This document shows positions 11,273 to 27,742 of a DNA stretch of 64,000 nucleotides, one piece after another. Below the pieces are notes generated by a model. The model did no database searches, was not told the DNA's origin, and saw only the letters and a program-made list of their open reading frames with translations. The number at the start of each line of letters is the position of its first letter. The stretch's first letter is position 1. This DNA comes from Buddleja alternifolia (lineage: Eukaryota > Streptophyta > Magnoliopsida > Lamiales > Scrophulariaceae): contig CM033404.1 in the NCBI GenBank assembly GCA_019426215.1, positions 1,798,001-1,862,000 of the forward strand. Direction: 5' to 3'. Position numbers and translations under genes: made by a program.

Positions 11273-12366
11273 TCAAATTTTGACAATGTTGATCAAGTCC
11301 AAACAAAATTTGAACTTGATTGCAGTCACAACTTTTGTCAACATATCAGCAGGATTCTCAATAGTATGGATCTTCTCGATTCTGACTCCACCTTCTTCGA
11401 GTATCTCTCGTATGAAGTGATACTGAACATCAATGTGCTTCATCCTTGCATGATAAACTTGGTTCTTTGCTAAATGGATAACACTTTGACTATTACAATG
11501 TATTTTGACGTACTTTTGTCCAATCCCCAGTTCACCAAGCAACCCTTGAAGCCAAATTGCTTTCTTTACAGTCTCTAAAATTGCCATATACTCTGCTTCC
11601 GTAGTAGAAAGCGCAACCGTTGACTGTAAGGTAAACTTCCAACTGACTGGTGCTTTAGCAAGAGTAAATACATAGCCTGTAGTTGATCTACGCTTATCTA
11701 AATCACTAGTATAGTCTGAATCGCAATATCCGACTAAATACTGACTATGTTCCCGTTCAAATATCAAACCAACATCATCTGTGTCATGGATGTATCGCAA
11801 AATCCATTTCACAGCTTGCCAATGTTCTTTTCCAGGATCATGCATATACCTACTCACAACCCCCACTGCTTGGGAAATATCAGGCCTCGTACACACCATA
11901 GCATACATCAAGCTACCAACAACATTTGCATACGGTACTTTTGACATGTATTCCCGTTCTGCATCAGACTTCGGTGACAAAGCGGCGCTAAGCTTAAAAT
12001 GAGGAGCAAGCAGAGTACTAACTGGTTTTGACTTTTCATCAATGACAAAACGCCTCAACATCCTACTCATATATTGTTTTTGAGTCAAACAAAGCCTCCT
12101 CAATTTTCTATCTCAGATTATCTCCATGCCGAGAATCTTCTTCGCCTCACCTAGATCCTTCATCTCAAACTCCCTTTTCAAATGAGTCTTCAACTTCTGA
12201 ATTTCTATTAGACTCGAGGAGGCAATCAACATATCATCAACATACAGAAGAAGATATATGAAGAATCTATCTTGTAGCTTCTGCAAATACACACAATGAT
12301 CGTATTTGCTACTTGTGTACCCAATTCCATCATAAACTTGTCAAATCGCTTGTACCACTGCCTCAG
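11273..12366 (-). pseudogene. copia pol fragment (RT C-terminal half and RNase H)
   Basis: Minus-strand remnant of a Ty1/copia polyprotein. It starts in reverse transcriptase at RQWYKRFDKFM and passes through the catalytic motif YVDDM (about 12230) and MKDLGEAKKILGM. RNase H follows, with SRYMHDPGKEHWQAVKWILR, GYCDSDY, STTEAEYMA and a KNQVYHARMKHID stretch, and the usual polyprotein end NPADMLTKVV. An in-frame TGA at 12113-12115 replaces an expected Arg codon between the RT core and the rest, so the frame is broken. From that stop to the end 280 codons are open. Upstream of 12366 the homology stops abruptly at a 547-bp repeat unit. It cannot encode a complete polyprotein. Confidence 0.92.
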
Positions 12367-12800
12367 AGATTGTCATCGTTCAACGGGCTGGCTTACGCTC
12401 AAGTACGGTGTCACACACCCCCTCAACCACCATTCCTTTTTTCAGAAACGGTAGGAGCAAGCTCTGTCAGGCCAATTACTGACCGATTTCCGGCAGAAGT
12501 CGCTGTCAAGTTTAATGGATGTCTTAACCACCAGTAACAGATTACTAATCGTGACTTTCACAAAAGAAGAAGTCACGTGGGAAGAAGAAGGACTACAACG
12601 GCTGAGAATTTATACTCAGCTCGGTCACACAGAGGAGATGTAACGCTCGACTGTTCAAAGTCTTTTCAAACCAAACAGGAGTTCATTACCTCTTTCGGGT
12701 TTCTTAAGATTGAAAAAGACTTTGAAACCGCTTTTAAGCCCGGACTACTCCGTCTTTCAAGAGTTAATGTCGGCAGGACTCTGTGGGACTCTCCGTAAAC
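12364..12800 (+). repeat. Isolated partial unit of the 547-bp repeat
   Basis: About 435 bp matching the tandem units of 18944-21902 in the same orientation, from the TGTCATCGTTCRACGGGCTGG segment to GGACTCTCCGTAA. It joins the copia pol fragment on its left and duplication copy B on its right. Confidence 0.85.
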
Positions 12801-12891
12801 GTCTTTGAAAGCTTCTGAGGTTGTTCCCTTGATCAATGACAGTAAACATCTACTCGAGACCACCGGGAGAAGGCAATTCTATGCCAGACCG

Positions 12892-13024
12892 GGCGCATTG
12901 GAGCTGGTGTACTTAGCACCACACATTTGTAGTGGGGTGGGTGGTTTTCATCACCCAACACCAATGCAAAAACTTCTCACCCCATCATAAATATGTGGTG
13001 CTAAGTACACCGACTCCAATGCAC
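12892..13024. mobile_element. G-rich foldback MITE (copy B)
   Basis: Counterpart of 6411-6542. The outer ends are GCGCATTGGAGC and CCAATGCACC, and the inner arms GTGGGGTGGGTGG and CTCACCCCAT are slightly diverged, so the hairpin is less perfect than in copy A. Confidence 0.65.
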
Positions 13025-13588
13025 CCAATCTGACATAATCTCACACACCGGGAGATAGGTTCTATGATTCTGTCCTCTGATTTCAGAATAATATGGTTGA
13101 GAGAGCAAAACCTTTCAGCTGAGGCTTGTTCACTATGTCTAGAAGAGGGGTAAACTCTAAACTCTTCTTTCTCTTTGTCTCTATAATTTGCGTGAAAATT
13201 AATGTTTGACTATGTATGTTTGTCAGATACATTAAAGAAGGTAGTTAGTGTGGTTAAGTTTTGGACAAAAGCAAAGATGTAATGATGATAGTTCAGGCAC
13301 AAGAAATAATATCTATATGGTGTCTAAGTAATTTGGCCATGAAATATTATTATATGGGAGTTGATCATACATAGAATAGTTGGAATATTGCGCCATATGT
13401 AGTTTTGTGTGCAAATGTAAATTCCAGCACCAAAATTTTTTTGACTAGCAGTTATCAAAGTCCACTTATTTTCAACTCGTGACCTGCAAATATGAGTCCA
13501 GGGCATGCACATGTTATTATGAAGTTACTCTTTTCATTGCCAGAATTTTGTAAATTGTAAAAGCTTGAATCATATTGAATTGTGATTT

Positions 13589-14132
13589 AACTCAAATTCG
13601 GAGACCCAAGTTTCTCAGTCTGGAATGACACGACTCACTCCACGAGTATGATGATGAAGAATTATGACTGCACTCAATGATAATTAAGCTACCTACGTAC
13701 CTAATTAGGATCAAGCCAACGTAGTTTTATATTGGTAATTGTATACAGAGTCGTACTCGGTGAACGAATCTGGTCTCCAAATTTGTAAGTGTAAGGGAAC
13801 GTACTTCTCAGTCTATAGACTCGTTATTAGTGAGCATACAAGGCTAATTCTTGAGAGAATATTTTAGAGATTCCAACCCCCAATGAATGTTATGAGGGGG
13901 TATTTATAGTGCACACTCTGTACCAATGGTTGTTGGGCATTCATAGGATGCTAACAGGTGGCACTAACGGACGGTGGATGACTCCTATGTGTGGGGTCGG
14001 GTCAAGGAACGACCCGACCCGATACTATTACTTAGCGCGTACCTAGTTTAGCAATTCGATTTCTGGGCCTCTGTTGGGCCTGGGTTTCTTTATCACTTCT
14101 CATTGGGCTTTATCTTCTATTTTACTATATCA
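13589..14132. mobile_element. Unclassified 544-bp insertion in copy B
   Basis: Absent from copy A and flanked by an 11-bp direct repeat AATTGTGATTT (13578-13588 and 14133-14143). Read on the minus strand it begins TGATATAG and contains CACTATAAATACC, a good TATA box, followed by an LTR-leader-like stretch. It looks like a solo LTR or short nonautonomous retroelement, but the 11-bp duplication is too long for an ordinary LTR element and there is no poly(A). Confidence 0.55.
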
Positions 14133-14270
14133 AATTGTGATTTGAAGGTAGTTAGCGAATTAGAAAAAAATTGTCGTTGGTCAATTCACTTTCTATCTTG
14201 GGACTTATTATACGATTTAGATCTCGTCAATTGGCTTAGAATGGCTTATTATACGTTTTAGATCTGGTCA

Positions 14271-17200
14271 CGGCAGAGACCCGTAAATCTGAGGCCTGTA
14301 TTCGAATTGAACTTGAGGAGCTTAAAGCTTGTGAAGAGACTCAATGGCTTCAACGGAGTAGGGCTTTGTGGATGAGGGATGGAGACAGAAACACCAATTT
14401 TTTCCATCACAGTGCTACTGAGAGAAAACGTCGAAACTCTATTCTTAAGCTTAAGGATGAAGTGGGAAATTGGCAGACAGATGGGAAGGAAATCCAGAAT
14501 ATTATCCTCAGATACTTCCAACGAATCTTCACTTCTGTCAACCCTTCTGATGCTGAGCTTGATGAGGTTCTGCAGGATGTGAATTCCAAAGTCACTGAGG
14601 AAATGAATACAGCCTTGTGTCGGGAATTTACCGCTGATGAGGTATCTTTTTCTCTTTCACAAATGCATCCCCTCAAGTCTCCAGGTCCCGATGGCATGTC
14701 CCCAGTTTTTTACCAAAAGTTTTGGCATATTGTGGGTCGGGATATTTCTAAGTGTGTTCTTCAAGTGCTCAACCATAAAACTCGTTTTCCCAAAATGAAC
14801 TTTACCCACATTGTCCTCATTCCTAAAATTGATAATCCTGAAACTGTGGCCCATTTCCGCCCCATTAGTCTATGCAATGTTGTGTTTAAATTGGCCTCAA
14901 AGTCTATTGCTAATAGGATTAAACCCTTCTTAAACTCTATCATCTCGGAGACGCAGTCGGCTTTTGTCCCGGGTCGTCTTATTTCTGATAACATTTTGGT
15001 CTCCTACGAGATTAACCACTTTCTGAAAAATAAGACGTCGGGGCTTGATAACCATGTTGCGATTAAACTTGATATGAGCAAGGCCTATGATCGAGTCGAA
15101 TGGATCTTTATTGAGAAGGTATTGGTTAGGTTGGGTTTTAATAGGTCTCTCATTGATCTTATTTTGATGTGCATTTCTTCTGTGTCCTATTCTGTGATGC
15201 TTTCGGGTTCCCAGTTTGGTTATTTACTGCCTCAAAGGGGAATCCGTCAAGGAGACCCCTTGTCACCATATTTGTTTCTTTTTGTAGCGGAGGTTTTAAG
15301 TTGCATGATTCAGGCAGAGGAAAGACGGGGAGTGATCAGAGGGGTGGCGGTTTCTAGACATGCACCGAGAATTTCCCATCTCCTTTTTGCTGATGATACG
15401 GTCATTTATATGCAGGCATCAGAAGAAGCGTTTCACAGCATCCATAGTATTCTTAGAAAGTATGAGGCAGCTTCTGGGCAACAGGTTAACTTCGACAAAT
15501 CATCGATGGTCTTTAGCAAGAACACCCCTTTGGATGTTAGGGAATCATTAGCAGAGATGGTGGGAATACAAGTGGTAGACAGACACGATAAATACCTGGG
15601 ATTACCATCAGTGGTGGGAAAATCAAGAAGGGAAGTTTTTGCCTCGATTCGGGATAGGGTGATTTCTAAATTTCAGTCGTGGAATGCAAAGTTCTTATCT
15701 CAGGCAGGTAAAGAGGTGCTCCTTAAAGCGGTTATCCAGGCGATTCCTACTTATGCTATGTCTTGTTTTAGGCTCCCAGACACCTTACTTCAGGAGGTTG
15801 AGTCGAGTATGTCGAATTTCTGGTGGCACAATAAGGATACAAGGAAGACTCACTGGATTGCTTGGGATAGGTTGTGTCTTGATAAGTGCGAGGGAGGAGT
15901 GGGCTTTCGTGCTCTCAAAGACTTCAACCAGGCCATGCTTGCGAAACAAGGTTGGAGGATTCTCCAGAACCCCAGTGTTTGATGGCTAGGGTGTTTCGTG
16001 CGAAATATTTCTATGGTACGTCTTTTTTGAAGCTAATCTGGGAGCTTCCCCATCATTTACCTGGAGGAGTATCATGTCGGCTCAGGGGCTGTTGTTTGAG
16101 GGGGTTCAATGGAGGGTTGGGAACGGTGCGAAACTGCGTATTTGGACTTCAAGATGGTTACCTCGACCGGAAGATTTCTGTGTCCACACTCTACCTAACA
16201 CCTTGCCCATTGATGCGCGTGTGAACCAATTGATTGATCCTCATTCGGGGTGGTGGGATATTAACCTGTTAGATGAGATTTTTGACCCAGATGATGCGCA
16301 AGTTATTCGAAAAATCCCATTGGGCTCAACTAACTCAGAAGACTGTATTGTTTGGCATTATACAAATTCTGGCCACTTTGCTGTTCGGAGTGCTTACCGA
16401 TTGATTCGAGACCTTAGAAAGAAACGGGCTCCTTCTTCTTCCTCCTTTCCGTTTACTGCTGCTTCTCCTAAGGCCTGGGACTTTATTTGGCGTACGAGCA
16501 TTCCGCCTAAGGTGAAATTTTTTGGTTGGAAAGCTTATCTCAATGCTTTGCCAACGGGGATGAATTTGAGGAAAAGACGGGTTGAGGTCCGGGGCTCCTG
16601 TCCTCTCTGTAAGTTTGATAGTGAAACAATTGGTCATATTTTGTTTAGCTGCTCTTTTTCCCGTCTCGTTTGGGCTTTGTCGGGGTTACCATGGATCCAT
16701 ATTTCGCGTTGGAAGGATGATGTTCAGTCTTGGTTTCGAGAGTTGCACATGGCATTGGAACCGACTCAATATCATCTCTTCTTGGTTATTTGTTGGTTTT
16801 TATGGTATAACCGCAACACTACTCTTATGGATAAAATCACTTTGGCCCCAGATTCTCTTGTTGTAGCGGCTCGGTCCTTTTTTTGTTCCTTTCAGGAGGC
16901 CATCTTCCCGAATCCCTCCGAAATGTGTGTGGTTAGTACTGATCGTTGGGTGGCTCCTGGTGATGGGTTTGTTAAAGTTAACTTTGATGGGGCCTTTGCT
17001 GTTGCCGCTGGTTGTATGGGAGTCGGGGCTGTTGGTAGAGATTCTATGGGTAATTGCTTGGCGTGGAGTTGTCGTCGCGTGGGTTTCATTACCTCTCCGG
17101 ATCATGCTGAAGCTTTGGCAGCGGTTGAAGCGGTCCAATTGGCGAGGCGCAAGGGCTGGTCTAAGGTGATTCTCGAGGGTGATTGTCTCATTATTATCAA

Positions 17201-17460
17201 CAAGTTCCGTTCTGTGGATAGGGATCTGTCTCCGCTAGGAGCTGTTTGTCATGACGTTTCCTTTTCTTCTTCGTTCTTTTCGTCTCTTTCTTTTTCCTTT
17301 GTCAGGCGTAGTGGCAACCGCGTTGCCCATTGTCTTGCTCGCGCAGCTCTGGCGAATCAAGAGCCTGTTCTTGATTTACCAACTGCTGCTTTTGATTTGT
17401 TGTTTTCTGACTCTTCGGTTCGCGCTTAATATATGGTGATCGTTTATTTGCAAAAAAAAA
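14271..17460 (+). mobile_element. 5'-truncated L1-type LINE, 3.2 kb
   Basis: Non-LTR retrotransposon inserted in copy B with an 11-bp target duplication AGATCTGGTCA (14260-14270 and 17461-17471) and a short 3' poly(A) (17452-17460). ORF1 and the endonuclease domain are missing, the normal result of incomplete reverse transcription. Little decay is visible, so the insertion looks recent. Only two frameshifts interrupt the reading frame. Confidence 0.93.
14273..17429 (+). pseudogene. LINE ORF2 fragment: RT, zf-RVT and RNase H
   Basis: Starts inside the linker before reverse transcriptase (RALWMRDGDRNTNFFH). It continues with the RT core: SPGPDGMSPVFYQKFW, FRPISLCNVVFKLASK, SAFVPGRLISDNIL, KLDMSKAYDRVEW, GIRQGDPLSPYLF, and the catalytic LLFADDTVIY near 15385. 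A zinc-knuckle zf-RVT region follows (WDFIWRTSIPPKVKFFGWK, CPLCKFDSETIGHILFSC), then a C-terminal RNase H (VKVNFDGAFA, ALAAVEAVQLA, LEGDCLIIIN, NRVAHCLARAAL), which marks the plant L1 clade with RNase H. Two single-base losses break the frame, near 15978 (after LQNPS) and in the T-run near 16025. Downstream the frame is open to the TAA at 17429. It is not translatable as one protein. Confidence 0.93.
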
Positions 17461-17472
17461 AGATCTGGTCAA

Positions 17473-17518
17473 TTGCGCGGTCACCATCACCGCGCAATGC
17501 ATGGTGCTTGATAACTAG
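17473..17518 (+). mobile_element. Helitron-like 3' terminus with hairpin (copy B)
   Basis: A perfect 9-bp stem TTGCGCGGT / ACCGCGCAA with a 7-nt loop stands 17 nt before CTAG, which is followed by T. This is the architecture of a Helitron 3' end. The start of that Helitron is not found. The LINE landed almost against the hairpin. Confidence 0.5.
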
Positions 17519-18041
17519 TGTAATTATAAGTTGTTTCAATTCAAGCCTCTATTTCAATTTAATATTTTATTATGTATATTAACTAGTACAATTCTTTCAT
17601 AAAATGTTTATTTTAACGAAAATAATCAATCTCAATACAAGTGTAAATATACTCACTGTATGGTTACTTGAGTTTGATCAAAATTTTAAATAAAAATTAT
17701 TCACGGTGTATAGGTTAACTTTCGGACAAATTACAAGGGATCGCCATCCTTAAAGTTCCAGGACTACTATATTTCGACATGCAATACTAAAATTTAGGAT
17801 TCAAAAAGTTGTAGACCATTTTAAATGTTTCTTTTCTAAAAAGAAATGTTAGTATTATTTTAGATTCTCGTGTATCTAAAAAGAAATGTTAGTATTATTT
17901 TGTTACATGGTGTACAAAGAATTTTGATTTTCTGTTCAAAAACAAAAAAGAAGGAATTTTGACTTGATTTTTCAATTCAAAATTCTTTGTACATTACCCC
18001 TTGCAAATCTACCAAAATTTATTGGACCTCGTCGAGTATTT

Positions 18042-18943
18042 GATAGGTGTGAGATTTACATGTTTTAGAGCCTCATATTCATGTGTTTTATATTGATTTA
18101 TGCATGATTTATGCCACATATGCGTTTAATTTGTGTGTTTATTGAGTAAAGGTGGAAAATCATTGCAATTGAGAAAAACTGGTCAAAAATGCAGAATTTT
18201 GGAGTATTTAGAGATGGAATTTGACAAATATTTCTTCTGCAAAGTTATAGAACTCTATCGTATCTTCACGTGGCAACTTGAATCACCCAAATCGGAGGTC
18301 TGTGGAGAACGTTATAAAGGAAACAAGATCGCTGCACAGAAGACAAAAAATGTTACTGTTTTTGACGTTCGAACGTTAGATATTGGACGTTCGAACGTTG
18401 CGTCTGACGGGAAAAATAACAGATTTTTGGAATTTTCCAAATCTAATTCAAGTTGGAGTCTTCCCCTTCCACCTTTATATATATTAGATCAGTTCTCTAT
18501 AGTTAAAGACACGAAATATATATAGAATAGAGCCCTAATGGGGTTTAGACATAGTTTTTACAAATTCATGAAGATTTTCAAGAACTCTTGAAGGTGAAAA
18601 AATCAAGAAGCATGGAAGAGATGAAGATTGAAGTTCAACCATCAGAAATACGAGGGAGTTTCTTAGATTTAGATTTGTTTTTGTCTATGAATATGAATCT
18701 TAATTTAAGTTTCTATCTTTTATCTTTTATGATGAATTAGATTCTTCGAACTAAGGCCATATTGAGGCTAAATTATGATAATTGAGTTATAAATTGTATT
18801 TTTCATATTAATTCTATTGTTGCTTAGTGTCTCGATCTTATTTGAATGCTTCATATGCTTAACTATCATATGCATGATTTATTGCTTAAATTATTCGTTC
18901 GAGAGAAGGTAATTTTAGGTGCAAAAAGGATCATCACATCAGG
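18042..18943. other. LTR-like segment between copy B and the array
   Basis: About 0.9 kb of AT-rich DNA starting TGATAGGTGTGAG and ending near ATCACATCA, possibly TG..CA termini of a solo LTR. It includes a palindromic pair of ACGTTCGAACGTT motifs at about 18363-18400. No matching 5-bp target duplication was found, so the class is uncertain. The 130-codon open frame at 18133 shows no recognisable domain. Confidence 0.35.
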
Positions 18944-21902
18944 TATGGTGTCACACCCCCTCCCCAACCACAATTCATTTATCAGAAACGATAGGAAGAA
19001 CCTCTGTCAAGCCAATTACTGACCGATTTCTAGCAGGAGCCGTTGTCCAATTTCTTGGATGGCTCAACCACCGGTAACAGATTACTAATCGTGACTTTCA
19101 CAAAGGAAGAAGTCACGTGGGGGGAAGAACGAATGCAACGGCTGAGAAGTTATACTCAGCTCGGTCACACAAAGGAAATGTAACGCTCGACTGTTCAAAG
19201 TATTTTCAGACCAAACAGGAGTTCGTTACCTCTTTCGGGTTTCTTAAGCTTGAAAAAGGCTTTGAAATCGCTTTTAAGCCCAGACTACTCCGTCTTTTAG
19301 GAGTTAGTGTTGGCAGGACTCTGTGGGACTCTCCGTAATATACCATCGTGTGTGTTTCTGGAGATTGTTTCCCTTCAATTTAATACAATGAAGTACGTAG
19401 GTTAAACATGTGGATTCCTTTCCTAAGGGAACCGCAACAAATTACCCTACCCCAGAGAATGTCATCGTTCGACGGGCTGGCTTACGCTCGGGTATGGTGT
19501 CACACCACCTCAACCACCATTCCTTTTTCTGAAACGGTAGGAGGAAGCTCTGTCGGGCCAATTACTGACCGATTTCCGGCAGAAGCCGCTGTCCAATTTC
19601 TTGGACGGCTCAACCACCGGTAACGGATTACTAATCGTGACTTTCACAAATGACGAAGTCACGTAGGGGGAAGAAGGACCGCAACGGCTGAGAATTTATA
19701 CTCAGCTCGGTCACACAGAGGAGATGTAACGCTAAACTGTTCAAAGTCTTTTCAGACCAAACAAGAATTCGTTACCTCTTTCGGGTTTCTTAAGCTTGAA
19801 AAAGGCTTTGAAACCGCTTTTAAGCCCGGACTACTCCGTCTTTCAGGAGTTAGTGTCGGCAGGACTCTGTGGGACTCTCCGTAATATACCATCATCTGTG
19901 TTTCTGGAGATTACTTACCTTCAATTTAATATGACGAAGTGCATAGGTGAAACATGTGGATTACTTTCCTTTCGGAACTGCAGCAAATTACCCTACCTCG
20001 GAGAATGTCATCGTTCGACGGGCTGGTTTACGCTCGGGTATGGTATCACACCCCCCCCCCCCTCAACTACCATTCTTTTTTTAGAAACGATAGGAGGAAG
20101 CTCTGTCAGGCCAATTACTGACCGATTTCCAACAGGAGCCGTTGTCAATTTCTTGGACAGCTTAACCACCGGTAACAGATTACTAATCGTGACTTTGAAA
20201 AAGGAAAAAATCACATGGAGGAAGAAGGACCGCAACGGCTGAGAATTTATACTCAGCTCGGTCACACAGAGGAGATGTAATGCTCGACTGTTCAAAGTCT
20301 TTTCAGATCAAACAGGAGTTCGTTACCTCTTTCGGGTTTCTTAAGCTTGAAAAAGGCTTTGAAACCGCTTTTAAGCCCGGACTACTCTGTCTTTCAGGAG
20401 TTAGTGTCGGCAGGACTCTGTGGGACTCTCCGTAATATACCATCGTGTGTGTTTCTGGAGATTGCTTCCCTTCAATTTAATATGACGAAGTACGTAGGTG
20501 AAACATGTGGATTCCTTTCCTAAGAGAACCGCAGCAAATTACCCTACCCCGGAGAATGTCATCGTTCGGCGGGCTGGCTTACGCTCAGGTATGGTGTCAC
20601 ACCCCCTCAACCACCATTCCTTTTTCAAAAACGGTAGGAGGAAGCTCTGTCAGGCCAATTACTGACCGATTTCTAGCAGGAGCCGCTGTCCAATTTCTTG
20701 GACGGCTCAACCACCGGTAACAGATTACTAATCGTGACTTTCACAAAGGAAGAAGTCACGTGGGGGGAAGAAGGACCGCAATGGCTGAGAATTTATACTC
20801 AGCTCGGTAACACAGAGGAGATGTAACGCTCGACTGTTCAAAGTCTTTTCAGACCAAACAGGAGTTCGTTACCTCTTTCGGGTTTCTTAAGCTTGAAAAA
20901 GGCTTTGAAACCGCTTTTAAGCCCGGACTACTCCGTCTTTCAGGAGTTAGTGTTAGTAGGACTCTGTGGGACTCTCCGTAATATACCATGGTGTGTGTTT
21001 TTGGAGATTGCTTCCCTTCAATTTAATATGACGAAGTACGTAGGTGAAACATGTGGATTCCTTTCCTAAGGGAACCGCAGCAAATTACCCTACCCCGGAG
21101 AATGTCATCGTTCGATGGGCTGGCTTACGCTCGGGTATGGTGTCACACCCCCTCAACCACCATTCATTTTTCAGAAACGGTAGGAGGAAGCTCTGTCAGG
21201 CCAATTACTGACCGATTTTCGGCAGAAGCCGCTGTCCAATTTCTTGGACGGCTCAACCACCTGTAACAGATTACTAATTGTGACTTTCACAAAGGAAGAA
21301 GTCACGTGGGGGGAAGAAGGACCGCAACGGCTGAGAATTTATACTCAGCTCGGTGACACAGAGGAGATGTAACGCTCAACTGGTCAAAGTCTTTTCAGAC
21401 CAAACAGGAGTTTGTTACCTCTTTCGGGTTTCGTAAGCTTGAAAAAGGCTTTTAAATCTCTTTTAAACCCGGACTACTCGTCTTTCAGGAGTTTGTGTCG
21501 ACAGGACTCTGTGGGACTCTCCGTAATATACCATCGTGTGTGTTTTTGGAGATTGCTTCCCTTCAAAATAATATGACGAAGTACGTAGGTGAAACATGTG
21601 GATTCCTTTCCTAAGGGAACCATAGCAAATTACCCTACTCAGGAGAATTTCATCGTTCGACAGGCTGGCTTACGCTCAGGTACGGTGTCACACCCCTCCT
21701 CAACCACCATTCCTTTTTCAGAAACGGTAGGATGAAGCTCTGTCAGGCCAATTACTGACCGATTTCCAACAGAAGCCGCTGTCCAATTTCTTGGACGGCT
21801 TAACCACTGGTAACAGATTACCAATCGTGACTTTCACAAAAGAAGAAGTCACGTGGGGAGAAGAAGGACAGCAACGGCTGAGAATTTATACTCAGCTCGG
21901 TC
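18944..21902 (+). repeat. Tandem array of a ~547-bp repeat, about 5.4 units
   Basis: Units start (using TATGGTGTCACAC as phase mark) near 18944, 19493, 20039, 20590, 21136 and 21680, with spacings of 544-551 bp and high mutual identity. The array is clearly more GC-rich than its surroundings. Each unit has a TCACGTG G-box-like palindrome and a GCTGAGAATTTATACTCAGC palindrome that encloses a TATA-like core. Similar 71- and 73-codon open frames recur in several units, but they lie in different frames and match nothing known to me, so I do not call genes. The array stops abruptly at copia leader sequence at 21902. Origin unknown. Confidence 0.88.
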
Positions 21903-22011
21903 AAAGAACAAAATGACATTGTCTTCACGGCAAATGAAGCTTCTCTTACTACACTTTGGATTGGTTCGGTTCGTTTGAAGAATCACGATGGATCAATCAT
22001 AACCCTAAAAG
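21903..22011 (-). mobile_element. copia leader remnant
   Basis: Short internal sequence between the 5' LTR and the array. Its location next to the 5' LTR suggests the copia untranslated leader. A clear tRNA-Met primer-binding site is not visible, and the inner LTR end differs from the 3' LTR end, which indicates a small deletion here. Confidence 0.45.
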
Positions 22012-22496
22012 CTCAGAGTCATATTCCATATAAAAATAGCGAGAGGAATAGTGTACTAGAAAATCACACTAGATTTAATTCCAAGGAAAGATTGGAGGCG
22101 TCACAATGGTCGCACTTAAAACCCAATCTCCTCGACAGAATTAACTAGATAAATTTAATAGCACAATATAACACTACAACTATAACTAACAATGACTACT
22201 TGAAAAATAACACAAAAATAAAAAAAACACCAAATATAATGAGGTTCGGCTAATTTACCCTACTTCCTCGGACCCCACCAAAATATTTCACTAAAGACTC
22301 GAGTGAAAATATTACAAACTAAAGAAGAGAAAGAAAAACTAGCCAAAGATGAGAGGCTAAGGGATGAATAACAACTAAAGGGTGGATCCCTTTTTATAGG
22401 TAAAAGGATGGCCCTTTACAAACTTCTTCCTATGTGGGACAAATGTGTTCTTTTTTAACAAAGGGAAATGAGTCATTTCTTCACCACACTTCAACA
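22012..22496 (-). repeat. 5' LTR of the copia element
   Basis: About 485 bp that align with 10706-11204 apart from scattered substitutions and the missing inner terminus. It ends CAACA next to the target duplication AAAAC, about 50 bp from the XK1 stop codon. Confidence 0.85.
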
Positions 22497-22546
22497 AAAA
22501 CAATACCATACAAAACAGTCAAATATTTCAAGCTTATATATTCTTT

Positions 22547-27742
<5,196 letters not shown>

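Larger units (their letters stand above)
12808..18041. repeat. Duplication copy B (paralogue of 6328..10179)
   Basis: Second copy of the local duplication, located inside the copia shell. It retains the G-rich foldback MITE (about 12892-13024) and the Helitron-like terminus (17515-17518). It lacks the Tourist-like MITE and the SINE of copy A, and has gained a 544-bp insert and a LINE. Confidence 0.8.
10706..22496 (-). mobile_element. Degenerate Ty1/copia element shell with nested cargo
   Basis: The two outer ends are TGTTG (10706) and CAACA (22496), and both are flanked by the 5-bp duplication AAAAC (10701-10705 and 22497-22501). LTRs of about 490 bp lie at each end. Internal copia sequence remains only as a 3' pol fragment (11207-12366) and about 110 bp of leader (21903-22011). 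Gag, protease, integrase and the first part of reverse transcriptase are gone. The 9.5 kb in between is unrelated to copia: duplication copy B, an LTR-like segment and a tandem array. This is a nested, deleted element inserted just downstream of XK1. Confidence 0.85.

Noticed and set aside
14407..17138. Several open frames on the opposite strand and other frames of the LINE
   Set aside because: Shadows of the LINE ORF2 frame, no domain of their own.
19408..21266. Repeated ~71-codon open frames in the 547-bp array (MWIPFLREP.., and a 73-codon frame)
   Set aside because: They recur because the DNA recurs; several units have stops or frame changes, there is no start context or domain, and minus-strand frames are equally good.
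18944..21902. CRISPR-like array
   Set aside because: Units of about 547 bp without short direct repeats separated by unique spacers; the genome is eukaryotic.
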